DNA of 64,000 nt. It comes from JAKLQR01 sp963753165. GTDB lineage: Bacteria; Nitrospirota; Thermodesulfovibrionia; Thermodesulfovibrionales; SM23-35. Shown here one piece after another: positions 54,175-61,508 of the stretch. A model generated the notes under the pieces. That model had not been told where the DNA came from. It ran no database searches and was given only the letters and a program-made list of their open reading frames with translations. The position numbers and the translations under genes are program-made. The DNA lies in the NCBI GenBank assembly GCA_963753165.1, contig CAVWBP010000011.1, positions 21,528-85,527 of the forward strand. Reading direction: 5' to 3'. Numbering within the stretch: position 1 is the first letter of the stretch; every line of letters begins with the position of its first letter.

Positions 54175-55083
54175 ATGGACAGAAGGACTTTTCTTAAGAT
54201 TTTTGGATCAGGAGTTGCAGGGGCAACAACAGGCAACCTTCTCTCGCCGGGAAGATCTCTCGCAAAGGGAGACCTATCAGGACAGGAATTTAATGGCATT
54301 CTCGTTGATACAACGCGGTGTATCGGATGCCGCCGGTGTGAGAAAGCGTGTGCTGAGGTGAACGGGCTGCCGATACCGGACATTTCGGAATCGAAAAATG
54401 AAGATGTTCTGAAGGAACCCAGAAAGACATCCGACACGCAGTATACCGTTATCACCAAGTATGAGACTGAGAAAGGGACAATCTTTGTGCCGAAGCGCTG
54501 CATGCACTGCAACCAGCCTGGTTGTGCTGCCGCATGCCTTGTCAAAGCCATGAAGAAAAGGCCGACCGGACATGTTACCTGGGATTCAAACTGTATCGGC
54601 TGCCGACTCTGCATGATTTCCTGTCCTTTTGACATCCCGAAGTTCGAATATGACAAGGCGATGCCGAGGATTCAGAAATGCAACCTCTGCTATGAAAGAT
54701 TCAAAAAAGGAGAGCTCCCCGGTTGTGTTGAAGCATGTCCCACAGGGGCATTGATGTCCGGATCAAGGAGACAGATACTTGAGGAAGGGAAGAAAAGAAT
54801 TTCTGATAATCCTGATAAATACGTTGACCATATTTACGGAGAATACGAAGTCAGCGGCACATCCCATCTGTATCTTTCCTCTGTGCCGTTTGAACAAATA
54901 GGGTTCCGGAAGGACCTCGGAACCGTTGCATATCCGGAATACAGCACCGGTTTTCTCTTTGCTGTTCCGTTCGTTTTCGTGCTCTGGCCGCTCGCGATGC
55001 TCGGCATAAACCGTGCAACGAAAAAGGGCAAGGAAGATGAAGGACACCATGAAGAACATCATAATGAAAAAGAGAAACATTAG
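54175..55083 (+). CDS. hmcB: HmcB-like four-cluster ferredoxin, copy 2
   Basis: 302 residues, intact. A twin-arginine signal (M-D-R-R-T-F-L-K-I-F), then 4Fe-4S Cys groups C-I-G-C-R-R-C-E-K-A-C, C-M-H-C-N-Q-P-G-C, C-I-G-C-R-L-C-M-I-S-C-P and C-N-L-C, followed by C-V-E-A-C-P. The C-terminal membrane anchor (about 263-283) and a His/Glu/Lys-rich tail follow. An exported partner of the NrfD-like subunit. Good GAGGAGCGAGG ribosome-binding site. It provides the reference frame for the broken copy 1. Confidence 0.92.
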   Translation: MDRRTFLKIFGSGVAGATTGNLLSPGRSLAKGDLSGQEFNGILVDTTRCIGCRRCEKACAEVNGLPIPDISESKNEDVLKEPRKTSDTQYTVITKYETEKGTIFVPKRCMHCNQPGCAAACLVKAMKKRPTGHVTWDSNCIGCRLCMISCPFDIPKFEYDKAMPRIQKCNLCYERFKKGELPGCVEACPTGALMSGSRRQILEEGKKRISDNPDKYVDHIYGEYEVSGTSHLYLSSVPFEQIGFRKDLGTVAYPEYSTGFLFAVPFVFVLWPLAMLGINRATKKGKEDEGHHEEHHNEKEKH

Positions 55084-55104
55084 AAGAAAGAGAGAGGGTA
55101 AAGC

Positions 55105-56376
55105 ATGGCTGGAGAAAAGTTAAATCTTGTAGATGTTGTGCCGGAAAAACAGGAAGGACCATCGATTAAACGTATCAGCGACTTTATCGATTTCATAAAG
55201 AAAGAATTAAAACCGAGAGGGAATATTGCTACCCCGTTCAATCTGATCTCGCTCCCGATCATGCTTCTCGGATATGTTCTGATTGTGCTCCGCCTTGCAT
55301 ACGGCCTCGGACAACCGATAACAAACCTTAACCAGCAATATCCCTGGGGGTTATGGATCGGTTTTGACGTCGTCACCGGTGTGGCATTCGCAGGCGGCGC
55401 GTATGTCCTCTGTTTTATCGTTTACATCCTGAGGGTGGAAAAATACCATGCGATCATCAGGGCAACGGTCCTGAATGGTTTCCTTGCCTATCTTTTTTAT
55501 GCAGGCGCGATTGTCCTTGATATCGGGCGCTGGTGGAACATTTATAACCCCATGATCGGCAACGACTTCGGGGTGAATGCGGTCATGTTCCTTGTCGCAT
55601 GGCATTTCTTCCTTTATATGCTCGCGGAACTCGTCGAATTTTCTCCCGCAATCGCAGAGTGGCTTGGTCTTCGGAGAGTGAGAAAAATACTCGGGATCAT
55701 GACTCTCGGCGCAGTCGTATTCGGTATCACGCTCTCTACCCTTCACCAGTCGGGTCTCGGAGCGCTCATGATGATGGCAAAATCCAAGATCCATCCGTTA
55801 TGGTATACAGAATTTATCCCGATACTCTACTTTGTATCGAGTATCTTTGCAGGACTCTCCCTGGTCATTTTCGAGGGTTCAATAACCCATAAGGTGTTTG
55901 CCTATCAGGTTGATGCAGCGCACCATGCGCATTATAACGATATCCTTGTCGGGCTCGCACGTATCTGTTCGGTTGCAATGTTCGGGTATTTTTTCCTCAA
56001 AGTCCTGCTCGTTGTCCATGAACACGCAGTGCAGTATATAAACACGCCGATGGGCTACTGGTGGCTGCTTGAAGTCATTGGCTTTATTCTGGTCCCGTGC
56101 TTCATGTTTGCAAGCGGTGCGCAGCAGCGGAACATGTCGATGATAAAGTTTGCTGCGATCATCACTATGGTCGGTATTATCCTCAACAGGCTCAATTATA
56201 CCTTCCTTGCCTATAACTGGTATGTGCCTTTAAGCGAAAAGTACTGGCCTTCATGGATTGAGCTTATCATTACCGCTTCGATCATTTTGACAGAAGTCTG
56301 GGCATTCAGGTGGATGGTCAACAGGATGCCGGTTCTCAAGGCGCCTCCTGCATGGGCAGTCGAAAAAGAACATTAA
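55105..56376 (+). CDS. hmcC: HmcC-like NrfD/PsrC-family integral membrane subunit, copy 2
   Basis: 423 residues with about ten membrane helices. Y-P-W-G-L-W-I-G-F-D-V, L-H-Q-S-G-L-G-A-L and R-L-N-Y-T-F-L-A-Y-N-W match copy 1. A 45-residue charged N-terminal extension before the first helix is slightly longer than in copy 1. It exchanges electrons with quinone in the NrfD family. Intact, 21 bases after hmcB. Confidence 0.92.
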   Translation: MAGEKLNLVDVVPEKQEGPSIKRISDFIDFIKKELKPRGNIATPFNLISLPIMLLGYVLIVLRLAYGLGQPITNLNQQYPWGLWIGFDVVTGVAFAGGAYVLCFIVYILRVEKYHAIIRATVLNGFLAYLFYAGAIVLDIGRWWNIYNPMIGNDFGVNAVMFLVAWHFFLYMLAELVEFSPAIAEWLGLRRVRKILGIMTLGAVVFGITLSTLHQSGLGALMMMAKSKIHPLWYTEFIPILYFVSSIFAGLSLVIFEGSITHKVFAYQVDAAHHAHYNDILVGLARICSVAMFGYFFLKVLLVVHEHAVQYINTPMGYWWLLEVIGFILVPCFMFASGAQQRNMSMIKFAAIITMVGIILNRLNYTFLAYNWYVPLSEKYWPSWIELIITASIILTEVWAFRWMVNRMPVLKAPPAWAVEKEH

Positions 56377-56394
56377 TCTGAACGGAGGAACCGA

Positions 56395-56521
56395 ATGGAC
56401 GAATTATTTACCTATTATGATATGTTTGCATCGAAAGGTCCTGAATACCTCATTATCATCGGATTCTTTTATAGTTATAGTTGCATTCTGGATATTCGTG
56501 AATATGAGCACCGAGCGGTAA
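56395..56521 (+). CDS. hmcD: HmcD-like small membrane protein, copy 2 (one-base frameshift)
   Basis: GGAGGAACCG precedes an ATG coding M-D-E-L-F-T-Y-Y-D-M-F-A-S-K-G-P-E-Y-L. Then comes a membrane helix that is only complete if one base near 56461-56470 is skipped: I-V-I-V-A-F-W-I-F-V-N. About 41 residues in all, matching HmcD of operon 1. Last gene of operon 2, followed by a terminator. Confidence 0.65.
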
Positions 56522-56610
56522 AGATCGGGACGCGGTCCAAATAATATACAAAGAGATATCCCTTAAGACAACAGAGCAACAGTACTGAGGGATAGACTGA
56601 AACAGACACG

Positions 56611-56650
56611 GGATACCCTGCGGAAGAGTTCGCAGGGTATCCCCATTTTT
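56611..56650 (+). terminator. Rho-independent terminator of Hmc operon 2
   Basis: A perfect 12-bp stem, ggataccctgcg with cgcagggtatcc, encloses an 8-base loop and is followed by CCATTTTT. It ends the hmc operon. Confidence 0.9.
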
Positions 56651-56758
56651 AGAGCAGAGAGTGTAATGCTTGAAGTAGTTCCCTGCCATACAAAGAACTG
56701 AGTAGCTTTTCTTAATTTATTCACTCAAAATCCGCACTTCCCAAATGCGTATTTCAGG

Positions 56759-57442
56759 TTACATTATCTCAAAAATATATGCCAAAATGTAATAGATTCC
56801 TACCAAGATGAAAATGACACCCGTTGCTTTCTTTGTATAAAAATCGACTTTTGTAATCCTGGAGTAGAGATTATTGATATGTCCTGCGCCTGCCGCGATG
56901 AGGAAAGCAAAGAGCAGGACCGGAAGAGCGGTTCCAATACCATAAATTAATGGCAGCCCTATCCCTGACTGTGCTTTGACTGCAATGGGAATCAAGCCTC
57001 CGAAAAACAGGGCGGCAGACACAGGACAGAATGCAAGGGCGAACAGAATTCCCAGAGGGAATGAACCGATTGCTCCTTTATCAATCAGCTTCTTTGTAAC
57101 ATCTTCGGATACCGACGGAAGAGATAAAGGGACTCGCAATAAATCCAGCAGTATCATCCCGACGAGAATCAGTATGATGCCGAGGATTTTATTGACATAT
57201 CTCTGGAGAAAATCCGATAGGATCGGGACATCTATCAATGTTTTAACAATTAGGACACCAAGGACGATATAGGTAAGACTCCTTCCAATGGTATAGAATA
57301 TGCCGGATAAGAATACGGTATTTTTCCGGGTAATTCTCTGCGAAATGAAGGATACTGCTGCTATATTCGTAGCAAGGGGACAGGGACTGACAGAGGTCAG
57401 TATTCCGAGCCAAAGAGATGATATCAGTAAGAGGAAGTCCAT
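56759..57442 (-). CDS. CcdA-like/ArsG-type membrane thiol transporter
   Basis: 227 residues with six membrane helices, of the cytochrome c biogenesis protein CcdA/DsbD family. S-V-S-P-C-P-L-A (near residue 20) and A-F-C-P-V-S-A (near 130) carry the two membrane Cys that pass reducing equivalents across the membrane. Some relatives beside arsenic genes are named ArsG-like efflux permeases. Last gene of the minus-strand operon that starts with a thioredoxin-like selenoprotein; probable partner is the membrane thioredoxin upstream. Confidence 0.85.
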   Translation of the reverse strand: MDFLLLISSLWLGILTSVSPCPLATNIAAVSFISQRITRKNTVFLSGIFYTIGRSLTYIVLGVLIVKTLIDVPILSDFLQRYVNKILGIILILVGMILLDLLRVPLSLPSVSEDVTKKLIDKGAIGSFPLGILFALAFCPVSAALFFGGLIPIAVKAQSGIGLPLIYGIGTALPVLLFAFLIAAGAGHINNLYSRITKVDFYTKKATGVIFILVGIYYILAYIFEIM

Positions 57443-57448
57443 AGCTTC

Positions 57449-58035
57449 TTAAGTTTCCTTATGAAATTGCGCTATCTCATCTTTAACATATTGAAAGAAT
57501 TTGTCCCTGTCACTCACAAACTGCCAGACATCTGGAAGATTTTTCCATTTCGTCTCCTTGCCGTCTGATACCAAAGAAAGAACAAGGGATCTGGTAACAA
57601 GCTGATAGTCCTGGATAAAATGTTTATTTCCCGGTTCTTCCACATTCACCGGCCTGAATTCAAACGTTCCGTTTTTTAATTCGTTCGCAAAGTACTGTTC
57701 AATGGCTTCTTTGGAATACTTCTCAATAGTCTGGCATGTCGAACATCTGAACGTCCCATGGAAATAATAGGCGATAACCTTTTCATGGTGAGATTTCACT
57801 GCAAGCTGAGATGCAGGGGTTCCCTCCTTCTAGTTTTGTTACGGGTTCTTTTGAAGGCTGGCTCTCTGGAACTGGCAAAGATTTTCCGGATACGGATGTT
57901 ATATCATTCTGTCGTTTCTGCGACGTCAGTAGCATTGCTCTCACTTTTAGAAGTGAATTCCTTATAAATAAGAACCCCCAAACTCAAAACTACGAAAATG
58001 ATGAGCAAACTTTTTAACGATTTTCTGATATCCAA
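57449..58035 (-). CDS. Membrane-anchored thioredoxin-like protein with C-S-T-C motif (two frameshifts)
   Basis: A TTG start at 58035 follows an AAGGAGG site. A signal-anchor helix (about 9-25) is followed by a linker that crosses frameshifts near 57920 and 57825. The C-terminal domain (Y-Y-F-H-G-T-F-R-C-S-T-C-Q-T-I-E, then V-N-V-E-E-P-G-N-K-H-F) is thioredoxin-like with a C-x2-C site. A family of such proteins pairs with ArsG/CcdA-like permeases. The ribosome-binding site and complete domain make it probable that the gene is whole in life. Confidence 0.65.
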
Positions 58036-58053
58036 TTACCGCCTCCTTAATTT

Positions 58054-59226
58054 TTATTCAACTATTACACCAAAAATAATCCCTGAAACCGTTGCCATTA
58101 CAATAACCAGACATACGAACACGACCGTCTTTTTTGTTCCCATCGCGCGCCTTATTACCAGCATGTTGGGCAGGCTTAATGCAGGGCCTGCCAGAAGCAA
58201 TGCGAGCGCAGGCCCTTTCCCCATGCCGGACCCTATCAACCCCTGAAGTATCGGGACTTCCGTAAGAGTTGCAAAATACATGAATGCCCCTGCAAACGAT
58301 GCAAAGAAATTTGCAAACAGAGAGTTCCCTCCGACCATAGCGGTTATATACTGTGACGGGATTATTCCTTCATATCCAACCCTTCCCAGCAAAAACCCTG
58401 CTGCAAGAACACCGCCCAAAAGAAGCGGCAATATCTGCAGTGCGAGTATCCATGATTGCTGTGTCCATTCTTTCAGTTCATCCTTGTCGAACCACTTGAT
58501 AAGCATGATAGACAAAGAAACAGCAAAAAAGCCCGTAAGCCACCATTTGTAGTGGTAGAGAATCCACCAAAGATTATGGGTCTCTTCAGGCGGTTTCCCC
58601 CAGTTGGCAAATACAAGGATTGCGACCATCGAAAAGAAATAGGGGATAGTTTTACCCAGAGAACGGGACTCCTCGATATTGCTGAAATCGAAATCTTCTC
58701 CTTCCTGGCGTGCTCTCTCTTCTTTCAGGAAGATAAGATGCATCAGGAGTCCTATGACAACACTGAAAAGAACTGCACCGATAGCCCTTGCTAATCCCAG
58801 TTCCCAGCCGAGTATCCGGGCGGTAAGGATTATTGCCAGGACATTGATCGCCGGTCCTGAATAGAGAAAGGCGATTGCAGGCCCCAGTCCGGCGCCACGC
58901 TTATAGATTCCCATAAACAGGGGCAATATCGTACAGGAGCAGACCGCAAGAATCGACCCTGAGACAGAGGCTACCGAGTATGAGAGAAATTTATTTGCCT
59001 TTGCCCCGAAATATTTCATCACCGAGGCCTGGCTTACAAAGACGACTATTGCCCCGGCGATGAAGAAAGCAGGAACAAGGCAGAGGAGCACATGCTCCCG
59101 TGCATACCATTTTGTTAATGCCAGCGACTCGTTCACTGCGTTGGTAAACCGTGCGTGCTCGACCGGCAGGAAATAACAGGCGAGAAATACTGTGAGGACG
59201 ATCAGAAATTTATATCGCTCTTTCAT
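58054..59226 (-). CDS. Permease of the ArsP/DUF318 (SO_0444) type
   Basis: 390 residues, about ten hydrophobic helices. In the first half S-V-S-G-S-I-L-A-V-C-S-C-T-I-L-P and L-Y-S-G-P-A-I-N-V-L-A, and later L-L-L-A-G-P-A-L-S-L-P-N-M, are characteristic. In related ArsP proteins the C-S-C cysteines bind trivalent organoarsenicals. The ATG overlaps the stop of the arsC-like gene by four bases. The substrate is unproven; an arsenic, mercury or selenium compound or another soft metalloid is consistent with the operon. Confidence 0.85.
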   Translation of the reverse strand: MKERYKFLIVLTVFLACYFLPVEHARFTNAVNESLALTKWYAREHVLLCLVPAFFIAGAIVVFVSQASVMKYFGAKANKFLSYSVASVSGSILAVCSCTILPLFMGIYKRGAGLGPAIAFLYSGPAINVLAIILTARILGWELGLARAIGAVLFSVVIGLLMHLIFLKEERARQEGEDFDFSNIEESRSLGKTIPYFFSMVAILVFANWGKPPEETHNLWWILYHYKWWLTGFFAVSLSIMLIKWFDKDELKEWTQQSWILALQILPLLLGGVLAAGFLLGRVGYEGIIPSQYITAMVGGNSLFANFFASFAGAFMYFATLTEVPILQGLIGSGMGKGPALALLLAGPALSLPNMLVIRRAMGTKKTVVFVCLVIVMATVSGIIFGVIVE

Positions 59227-59468
59227 TGTCCTGTGTGCAATCCAATGAGGTCTGTTCGATCAGCCATTGCGTGTCTCCTCAATAAACTTCCTGACTTTTG
59301 CTCTATCCCGATCTCTTGCATCACAGCGACAGCGAGAAGATTCACTCCCTGTGGACTGATTCCTGCACTGTGAGCTTCAATCAGGCCAATGCCAAGTTCC
59401 CGTGCAAACCCTTCCGCCATCTGTGAACGGCATGAATTCCCGGTGCATAAAAACATGACTTTCACCAT
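59223..59468 (-). CDS. Low-molecular-weight phosphatase/arsenate reductase-like protein (short)
   Basis: 81 residues. The phosphate-binding loop F-L-C-T-G-N-S-C-R-S-Q-M-A-E-G is perfect, but after about residue 50 the family sequence stops and an unrelated tail runs to the end. Normal ArsC/LMW-PTPs have 130-150 residues, so this copy lacks the Asp-containing loop and the other redox cysteines. Truncation or a frameshift plus deletion. It is probably inactive as an arsenate reductase, but it identifies the operon's theme. Confidence 0.6.
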   Translation of the reverse strand: MVKVMFLCTGNSCRSQMAEGFARELGIGLIEAHSAGISPQGVNLLAVAVMQEIGIEQKSGSLLRRHAMADRTDLIGLHTGQ

Positions 59469-59472
59469 CGGT

Positions 59473-59850
59473 TTATCTCCCGCAGCACATGCTTCTCTTT
59501 TTCAGAGCCACAACATTTCCCGTGATTGTCTTGGTCTTCAGAAATTCCTGCAATCTTTTACTGTCGTCCCGGACAGATTCTTCCTGAATCCTCTCGATCA
59601 GAGAAAGGAGAAGAAATCTCCTGAAAATATCGGTATCATCAATACGGTAATGGACCCATTTGCCCTGCTTTCTGTCTTTGATGAGGCCGGCTTCCCTGAG
59701 GACACTGAGATGAAAGGAAATCTTCGGCTGAATCATGTCGAGGGCTGCGACGATGTCGCATACGCACAACTCTCCCTGCGCAAGCAGTTTTAAAACCCTC
59801 AGCCTGGTTTCATCGGACAGCGCTTTGAAGATATTCAGAATATCCTGCAT
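59473..59850 (-). CDS. arsR: ArsR family transcriptional repressor
   Basis: 125 residues with winged helix I-Q-P-K-I-S-F-H-L-S-V-L. The metal site G-E-L-C-V-C-D-I-V is the ArsR C-V-C arsenic/antimony-binding motif, and a distal C-C-G at the C-terminus is another candidate ligand. It probably represses its own operon and is released by trivalent metalloids. Its ATG follows the small thioredoxin stop closely. Confidence 0.88.
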   Translation of the reverse strand: MQDILNIFKALSDETRLRVLKLLAQGELCVCDIVAALDMIQPKISFHLSVLREAGLIKDRKQGKWVHYRIDDTDIFRRFLLLSLIERIQEESVRDDSKRLQEFLKTKTITGNVVALKKRSMCCGR

Positions 59851-59851
59851 A

Positions 59852-60097
59852 TCAGGCCTCTTCCTTGATCAATTCCTTCACTTTTTCCAGGGTGGGCAGC
59901 GGTTTCCCTTTATGCTTCAGCTTTCTGTTGACGATTAATCCGGGGGTTGTCATCGTATATTTCATAATTTCGATCATGTCGGTGACCTTCTCGATATTTG
60001 CCTCGATTCCAAGTTCCTCCACTGCCTTTCCGGCAAGTTCCTCCATGGTTTTACAGTTAGGGCAGCCGGGACCCAGAACCTTAATTTCAATGCTCAT
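59852..60097 (-). CDS. Small thioredoxin-like protein (redox-active disulfide type)
   Basis: 81 residues: V-L-G-P-G-C-P-N-C-K-T-M at residues 8-19 and the cis-Pro segment T-T-P-G-L-I-V-N. The short thioredoxins of archaea and anaerobes with a C-P-N-C site have this shape. The ATG overlaps the last codons of the upstream selenoprotein through the sequence ATGA, which couples the two genes. Confidence 0.88.
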   Translation of the reverse strand: MSIEIKVLGPGCPNCKTMEELAGKAVEELGIEANIEKVTDMIEIMKYTMTTPGLIVNRKLKHKGKPLPTLEKVKELIKEEA

Positions 60098-60402
60098 GCT
60101 TTTGCCTCCTTTATGATTATTTTCAAAGTCTCTATCGAGGGAACATTTGAGAGCCTTCCAGACTCGTCCCTGAATGTCCTTCAGGAAAACCCTTTTATAT
60201 CCACAGGCTGGATATCTTTTCCGTTCAGCAGGACCGACGGCGAGCCCTGCAACCCAAGAGATGCTGCTTCGCTTTCGTGAAGGCGATGGAAATTTACCTC
60301 GGCCCTGACATGTTCAGACAATAATGCCTGGGCAATATTGTCTCTCAGTGCATCCTCCGAGCCGCATGTCAGTGAAAGATAACAATCGATCCTTATATCC
60401 AT
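60094..60402 (-). CDS. Thioredoxin-like selenoprotein with in-frame UGA (probable Sec68)
   Basis: From the ATG at 60402 the frame encodes a thioredoxin-like fold with a T-C-G-S-E-D site near residue 12 and a cis-Pro G-S-P-S-V-L-L-N. It stops at TGA (60183-60181) in D-I-K-G-F-S-[UGA]-R-T-F. The same frame continues 28 codons, R-T-F-R-D-E-S-G-R-L-S-N-V-P-S-I..., and ends at a TGA that overlaps the next start. Families of small thioredoxin-like proteins with a C-terminal F-S-C/U-R-T/V-Y are known as Cys/Sec pairs. A hairpin follows the UGA. The annotation would be 102 residues with Sec. Confidence 0.7.
60140..60183 (-). promoter_or_regulatory. Candidate SECIS element of the thioredoxin-like selenoprotein
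   Basis: After the UGA (60183-60181), ggacatt pairs with aatgttcc (one bulge) and inside it gagtc pairs with gctc around a GGAA-containing loop. The apex lies about 23 bases after the UGA. Structure judged by eye and weaker than that of hmcF2. Confidence 0.45.
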
Positions 60403-60829
60403 TTTAAAAGGCCTTGCGGAATGATGCAGGCAGCAGCTGCGCTGCGAAATCATTACCTATAAATCGATATTTATAAAAGAAGATGCTCCATAATGAATTG
60501 AGCGTGGGATATCTTGTGATTAATAAGCACGAAAAGATGGAGCCGGGAAATATAGTAAAGATATAAATTGTGATATAAGTAAATGATAATAAAGAAATCA
60601 TAAGGCATGTCCGGTGACAAATACCCGAAATACTCAACAGTATATATACAGAATAAACTATCATCACAGAGAGAAATATATCATGTACGTAATTGCTTAA
60701 ATATAAATAAAAATTGATATATATGTCAAGGGACACATGCAGCGGATCGATAAGAATTGTGAAAAAGCCGCTTAAATATCGCGTCTGCCAGAAATATTAT
60801 GAATAGTATGAACCAGGGGAAGTATTTTT
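60403..60829. other. AT-rich gene-free stretch between selenoprotein operon and MerR gene
   Basis: About 430 bases, very AT-rich. A long open frame exists on the minus strand with hydrophobic content, but it lacks a ribosome-binding site and its composition is what AT-rich random DNA gives. It should hold the promoter of the minus-strand operon that begins at 60402; I could not fix its -35/-10. Confidence 0.45.
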
Positions 60830-60887
60830 GAAGCGGGAGAACTCATATCCTGCAGGGATGTCGCAGAGTATTGAGTTTTCCCGCTTC
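60830..60887. terminator. Strong hairpin directly after the MerR gene stop
   Basis: gaagcgggagaactca at the left and tgagttttcccgcttc at the right pair over 16 positions with a single G-T, and 26 bases lie between. It begins 3 bases after the MerR-family gene. No long T run follows, so it may be a terminator or a 3' stability element. Confidence 0.55.
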
Positions 60888-60889
60888 CT

Positions 60890-61369
60890 TTATCGCGGGA
60901 TCAGTTCCTTGGGCTTGTTTCCGTTTGCTTTTGTCTTGTTCTTTTTTATCGATCTGGAATGGTAGACAACACAGGTTTCGCAATTCTTGCCGCCGTTCTG
61001 GGTACAGATCCTTCTGTTCAGTTCCCAGCATGGCTTTGTCCGGTCTACAAACGCAACACATTCGTTGCGCTCTTTTTCAGGACACCGCATGAGCTCCCAG
61101 CAGGGAGCATATTCGAGAAGCTTCTTTATGCCCTCTATGCTGATCTTACTGTCGTGGATCATTTCCCTGATGCAGAGAATCCAACGTATGTCATTTGCTG
61201 AATAAAGGCGGTTCTTATTTTTGCGTGCAGGCTTGAGAAGCCCGTGTTTTTCATATATCCTCAGCGTCTGATTTGTCGTGCCGACCAAATCCGATACTAC
61301 CCCAATGGTATAAAGAGGCATTCCGTTTTTCTTTTGCAGCGCATCTAAAACAGCATTCCCATTCTTCAT
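60890..61369 (-). CDS. MerR family regulator with Cys/Trp-rich C-terminal domain
   Basis: 159 residues. The MerR DNA-binding half is complete (Y-T-I-G-V-V-S-D-L-V-G and L-R-I-Y-E-K-H-G-L-L-K-P near the start; R-L-Y-S-A-N-D-I-R). The C-terminal half is unusual: P-C-W-E-L-M-R-C-P, N-E-C-V-A-F, P-C-W-E-L-N-R-R-I-C and N-C-E-T-C-V-V-Y. This spacing parallels the two-CW domain of the protein at 41087-41560, so the sensor part may bind a metal or cluster. A basic tail ends the protein. Confidence 0.85.
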   Translation of the reverse strand: MKNGNAVLDALQKKNGMPLYTIGVVSDLVGTTNQTLRIYEKHGLLKPARKNKNRLYSANDIRWILCIREMIHDSKISIEGIKKLLEYAPCWELMRCPEKERNECVAFVDRTKPCWELNRRICTQNGGKNCETCVVYHSRSIKKNKTKANGNKPKELIPR

Positions 61370-61508
61370 TAACTGCTCCCCCGTGCATCACTTATTATTT
61401 TATCTCACTTATGTCCGAATTCCGGACATAACTTTAGTTTATTGCAGACATTTTTATAATGTCAAACTTTAAATTGTAAGGTTCGGGTCGGACAGGAGAA
61501 AAAGGCAT

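Noticed and set aside
57449..57799. The thioredoxin-like domain as a complete gene starting at GTG 57799
   Set aside because: No ribosome-binding site at suitable distance, and a signal-anchor with a strong site lies upstream in other frames, so a frameshifted longer gene is more likely.
60404..60736. Hydrophobic 110-residue open frame on the minus strand
   Set aside because: Very AT-rich, no ribosome-binding site, no family features; it overlaps the start of the thioredoxin-like selenoprotein.
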